Assembly: GCF_032075065.1 (NCBI RefSeq)
Contig: NZ_DAMAZC010000090.1
Location: 1 to 15,960, forward strand
Direction: 5' to 3'
DNA from: Atlantibacter sp032075065
Lineage (GTDB): Bacteria; Pseudomonadota; Gammaproteobacteria; Enterobacterales; Enterobacteriaceae
DNA: 15,960 nucleotides
Below the pieces are notes generated by a model, which saw only the letters and a list, made by a program, of their open reading frames with translations, searched no databases and was not told where the DNA came from. Position 1 is the stretch's first letter; each line of letters begins with the position of its first letter. Made by a program: the position numbers and the translations under genes. Of this stretch, positions 14,121 to 15,960 are shown piece by piece.

Positions 14121-14150
14121 TCGACAGAACAAAATTTTTCAGGCTATTTT
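14121..14150 (+). promoter_or_regulatory. Candidate alaC promoter
   Basis: TCGACA (14121-14126, five of six to -35), an 18-bp spacer and TATTTT (14145-14150, four of six to -10). Transcription would start near 14157, giving a leader of about 62 nt. The surrounding 13976-14160 region is AT-rich and must also hold the divergent DUF1479 promoter, for which TATATT on the minus strand is a -10 candidate without a good -35. Confidence 0.4.
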
Positions 14151-14177
14151 CTTTACAGGCCACATCAGTGGCAGCGT

Positions 14178-14196
14178 CGCTCGGACGGTCCGGGCG
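14178..14196 (+). other. GC-rich hairpin in the alaC leader
   Basis: CGCTCGGA (14178-14185) pairs with TCCGGGCG (14189-14196) over 8 bp including one T-G pair, with a CGG triloop. It ends 12 nt before the GAGG Shine-Dalgarno sequence of alaC. There is no T run, so it is not a terminator. Confidence 0.5.
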
Positions 14197-14218
14197 CTTA
14201 CGTAACTTCGAGGAATCT

Positions 14219-15457
14219 ATGGCTGACTTCAGTCCCAAACGCCGTTTTTCGCGTATCGATCGTCTTCCCCCGTACGTTTTTAACATCACCGCTGAACTGA
14301 AAATGGCTGCGCGTCGGCGCGGCGAAGATATTATCGATTTCAGTATGGGTAACCCCGACGGCGCGACTCCGCCGCATATCGTCGAGAAACTTTGCACCGT
14401 GGCCCAGCGTCCCGATACGCACGGTTACTCCACCTCGCGCGGCATCCCGCGTTTGCGCCGGGCGATTTCTCGCTGGTATCAGGATCGCTATCAGGTGGAT
14501 ATCGACCCGGAAAGCGAAGCCATCGTGACGATCGGTTCCAAAGAGGGACTGGCGCATTTGATGCTGGCGACGCTGGATCACGGCGATACGGTGCTGGTGC
14601 CTAACCCGAGTTACCCGATTCATATTTACGGCGCGGTGATTGCCGGCGCGCAGGTGCGCTCGGTGCCGCTGGTGGAAGGGGTAGATTTCTTTAACGAACT
14701 GGAACGCGCCATTCGTGAAAGCTATCCGAAGCCGAAAATGATGATTCTTGGCTTCCCGTCGAACCCGACGTCACAGTGCGTGGAGCTGGAGTTCTTCGAA
14801 AAAGTAGTGGCGCTGGCGAAACGCTATGACGTGCTGGTCGTACACGACCTGGCCTATGCGGATATCGTCTACGACGGCTGGAAAGCGCCGTCTATTATGC
14901 AGGTGCCGGGCGCGCGCGATGTGGCGGTAGAGTTTTTCACCCTGTCAAAAAGCTACAATATGGCGGGCTGGCGCATCGGCTTTATGGTGGGCAACCAGGA
15001 ACTGGTCAGCGCCCTGGCGCGGATTAAAAGCTATCACGATTACGGGACGTTTACTCCGTTGCAGGTGGCGGCCATCGCGGCGCTGGAGGGCGATCAGCAA
15101 TGCGTGCGCGATATCGCCGAACAGTACAAACGCCGCCGCGATGTGCTGGTGAAAGGTCTGCACGAAGCGGGTTGGATGGTGGAAATGCCGAAAGCGTCGA
15201 TGTACGTGTGGGCTAAAATCCCCGAGCCTTACGCGGCGATGGGCTCGCTGGAATTCGCCAAAAAATTGTTGCAGGACGCCAAAGTGTGCGTATCGCCGGG
15301 CATTGGCTTTGGTGATTACGGCGACACCCACGTGCGTTTCGCGCTAATTGAAAACCGCGATCGTATCCGCCAGGCGGTGAGGGGCATCAAAGCGATGTTC
15401 CGCGCCGACGGACTGCTGCCGGTATCGAATAAAACCACGCTGGAAAACCAGCCATAA
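14219..15457 (+). CDS. alaC: AlaC, glutamate-pyruvate (alanine-forming) aminotransferase
   Basis: 412 residues, the same length as E. coli AlaC (YfdZ) and nearly identical along most of its length. A fold-type I, class I/II PLP aminotransferase that makes L-alanine from pyruvate and glutamate in the cytoplasm. Seen are the N-terminal RRFSRIDRLPPYVFNITAEL, the substrate-binding SMGNPDG, PNPSYPIHIYGA, the PLP-contacting GFPSNPTSQ and VHDLAYADIVYDG, and the PLP lysine in FFTLSKSYNMAGWRIGF. The start at 14219 has GAGGAA about 6 nt upstream and matches the E. coli N-terminus; the in-frame ATG at 14168 adds 17 unrelated residues. The last residues (NKTTLENQP) differ from E. coli. It has its own terminator and is divergent from the DUF1479 gene. 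Confidence 0.96.
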   Translation: MADFSPKRRFSRIDRLPPYVFNITAELKMAARRRGEDIIDFSMGNPDGATPPHIVEKLCTVAQRPDTHGYSTSRGIPRLRRAISRWYQDRYQVDIDPESEAIVTIGSKEGLAHLMLATLDHGDTVLVPNPSYPIHIYGAVIAGAQVRSVPLVEGVDFFNELERAIRESYPKPKMMILGFPSNPTSQCVELEFFEKVVALAKRYDVLVVHDLAYADIVYDGWKAPSIMQVPGARDVAVEFFTLSKSYNMAGWRIGFMVGNQELVSALARIKSYHDYGTFTPLQVAAIAALEGDQQCVRDIAEQYKRRRDVLVKGLHEAGWMVEMPKASMYVWAKIPEPYAAMGSLEFAKKLLQDAKVCVSPGIGFGDYGDTHVRFALIENRDRIRQAVRGIKAMFRADGLLPVSNKTTLENQP

Positions 15458-15464
15458 AAACGAC

Positions 15465-15493
15465 AACAGGAGCCAAATGGCTCCTGTTTTTTT
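15465..15493 (+). terminator. Rho-independent terminator of alaC
   Basis: A perfect 10-bp stem AACAGGAGCC (15465-15474)/GGCTCCTGTT (15479-15488), AAAT loop and a T run to 15493. It begins 8 bp after the alaC stop. The minus strand has only interrupted T residues after the stem, so it may stop ypdK transcripts less well. Confidence 0.92.
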
Positions 15494-15512
15494 GACCGGC
15501 TCAGGCTTCAGA

Positions 15513-15584
15513 CTAAATCATCAGCGCAAAAGTACCGGCCCAGAGTACGACCATTACTGAAACGCCCATAAATAAATATTTCAC
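15513..15584 (-). CDS. ypdK: YpdK, 23-residue inner-membrane peptide
   Basis: The minus strand from GTG at 15584 to TAG at 15513 encodes MKYLFMGVSVMVVLWAGTFALMI (23 residues, split here as MKYLFMGVSVM and VVLWAGTFALMI), matching E. coli YpdK, which is also 23 residues and lies next to alaC. It is a single hydrophobic membrane segment with a short positive N-terminus. GCGGAG lies about 8-9 nt upstream of the GTG. E. coli YpdK is a membrane small protein without assigned function as far as I know. It is convergent with alaC. It is too short for ordinary gene callers and easily missed. Confidence 0.9.
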   Translation of the reverse strand: MKYLFMGVSVMVVLWAGTFALMI

Positions 15585-15902
15585 GTCACTCACTCCGCGC
15601 ATCGCATGACACGCCAAAATTAACGTCAGGTCTCATTATAGAAAGGTAAAACCGCACGCATTTCACTTTGGGACAAATCCCTGGTGTGCCTGCCGCTTCG
15701 CCTGGATTGGGGGATGTGGGGTCACATCCGGGCGCTAATCTACGCTTAATTTTCAGGGTTAACAAGCGGGCAGGAGCGGAAAAACGCTTTTTTTCGAGTA
15801 GGGATTTATGCGGTGTAACCTTATGTTAAATCAGTGGATTTGTTTGTGACTTAAGCGAAACTGAAACGGGAAAGTAGCGGAGCTGAAGCGGAGAGCGGTA
15901 AA
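15585..15902. other. 318-bp gene-free stretch between ypdK and tRNA-Arg
   Basis: No coding frame is convincing. It holds the ypdK leader and a perfect -10 box near 15635, a 7-bp hairpin GGATGTG-GGGT-CACATCC (15712-15729), and a weak AGCG-GAAAAA-CGCT stem followed by T residues on the plus strand (15775-15794). The part next to the tRNA (15795-15902) is purine-rich with no recognised signal; a terminator for the minus-strand tRNA transcript is expected here but I see no strong one. Confidence 0.5.
15635..15640 (-). promoter_or_regulatory. Perfect -10 box for ypdK
   Basis: TATAAT on the minus strand, about 50 bp upstream of the ypdK start codon. No hexamer near the -35 consensus lies 16-18 bp upstream, so transcription may need an activator. 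The expected start is near 15628. Confidence 0.5.
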
Positions 15903-15960
15903 TGGTGTCCCCTGCAGGAATCGAACCTGCAACTAGCCCTTAGGAGGGGCTCGTTATATC
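15903..15960 (-). tRNA. argW: tRNA-Arg (anticodon CCT), 3' part, 5' end outside window
   Basis: Read on the minus strand, the window edge enters in the D arm (GATATAACGAG). Then come the anticodon stem-loop AGCCC-CTCCTAA-GGGCT with anticodon CCT at 15944-15942, a T arm GCAGG-TTCGATT-CCTGC, the acceptor 3' strand and an encoded CCA (15905-15903). This matches E. coli argW, which reads the rare AGG codon. About 17 nt of the 5' end are missing. argW is a known integration site for phages and islands in enterobacteria; the far side is outside the window. Confidence 0.93.

Noticed and set aside
14168..14218. N-terminal extension of alaC from an upstream ATG
   Set aside because: The 17 extra residues do not resemble the family, the codons overlap the leader hairpin, and the ATG at 14219 has the better ribosome site.
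15658..15665. GCATTTCA near the ypdK promoter, similar to the YpdB target repeat GGCATTTCAT
   Set aside because: YpdB sites as I remember them are two direct copies about 11 bp apart; only one imperfect copy is present here.
15775..15794. AGCG-GAAAAA-CGCT stem with T run on the plus strand
   Set aside because: Only 4 bp of stem and no plus-strand transcript known upstream after the alaC terminator; too weak to call as a terminator or small RNA end.
1..15960. CRISPR array, insertion sequence, toxin-antitoxin pair or phage-defence system
   Set aside because: No spaced repeats, transposase, terminal inverted repeats or defence-type domains were seen on either strand.

Overview
The window is chromosomal DNA of a member of the Enterobacteriaceae, most likely close to Klebsiella, Enterobacter or Kosakonia. 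Proteins throughout look nearly collinear with known Enterobacteriaceae proteins (Glk, AlaC, YpdA, YpdB, YfeO, YpeC, YpdK), the base composition is moderately GC-rich, and it carries an indolepyruvate decarboxylase gene (ipdC), which E. coli K-12 lacks. All identifications come from recognising sequence; no database search was run.

Left part (1-4440). A minus-strand operon runs from right to left: a glucose-family PTS EIICB permease, an aspartase/fumarase-superfamily lyase and a NagA-like amidohydrolase, tightly packed (8-nt gap, then an 11-bp overlap). Its apparent terminator lies inside the end of a convergent gene that is cut by the left edge. Both enzymes depart from the usual family residues in the substrate pocket. 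I read this as a sugar or conjugate uptake and catabolic pathway with unknown substrate, and it is the most novel part of the window.

Middle (4441-9022). ypeC (small exported DUF2502 protein) has its own terminator. A YghZ-like aldo/keto reductase is divergent from ipdC across a 184-bp control region with a GalR/GalS-type operator and a possible TyrR box. ipdC is interrupted by a 10-N run that looks like a scaffolding placeholder with no missing coding sequence. yfeO (CLC-type channel) is convergent with ipdC, with overlapping stop codons.

Right part (9023-15960). glk has a good Cra site upstream and a bidirectional terminator shared with the convergent ypdB. ypdA-ypdB is a pyruvate-sensing LytS/LytTR two-component system. 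A DUF1479 (YbiU-like) oxygenase-fold gene with its own terminator sits between ypdA and the divergent alaC (alanine-forming transaminase). After the alaC terminator come the 23-residue membrane peptide gene ypdK and the 3' part of a tRNA-Arg(CCT) gene (argW) at the window edge.

Compared with the E. coli order as I remember it (alaC-ypdA-ypdB-ypdC-fry cluster-glk-yfeO-ypeC-mntH), the backbone is kept, but the ypdC/fry block is absent, and the DUF1479 gene, the ipdC/reductase pair and the PTS-lyase-amidohydrolase operon appear as accessory inserts at gene junctions. Functionally the region centres on sugar entry and phosphorylation (PTS, Glk), pyruvate sensing (YpdAB) and 2-oxo-acid/amino-acid conversion (AlaC, IpdC).
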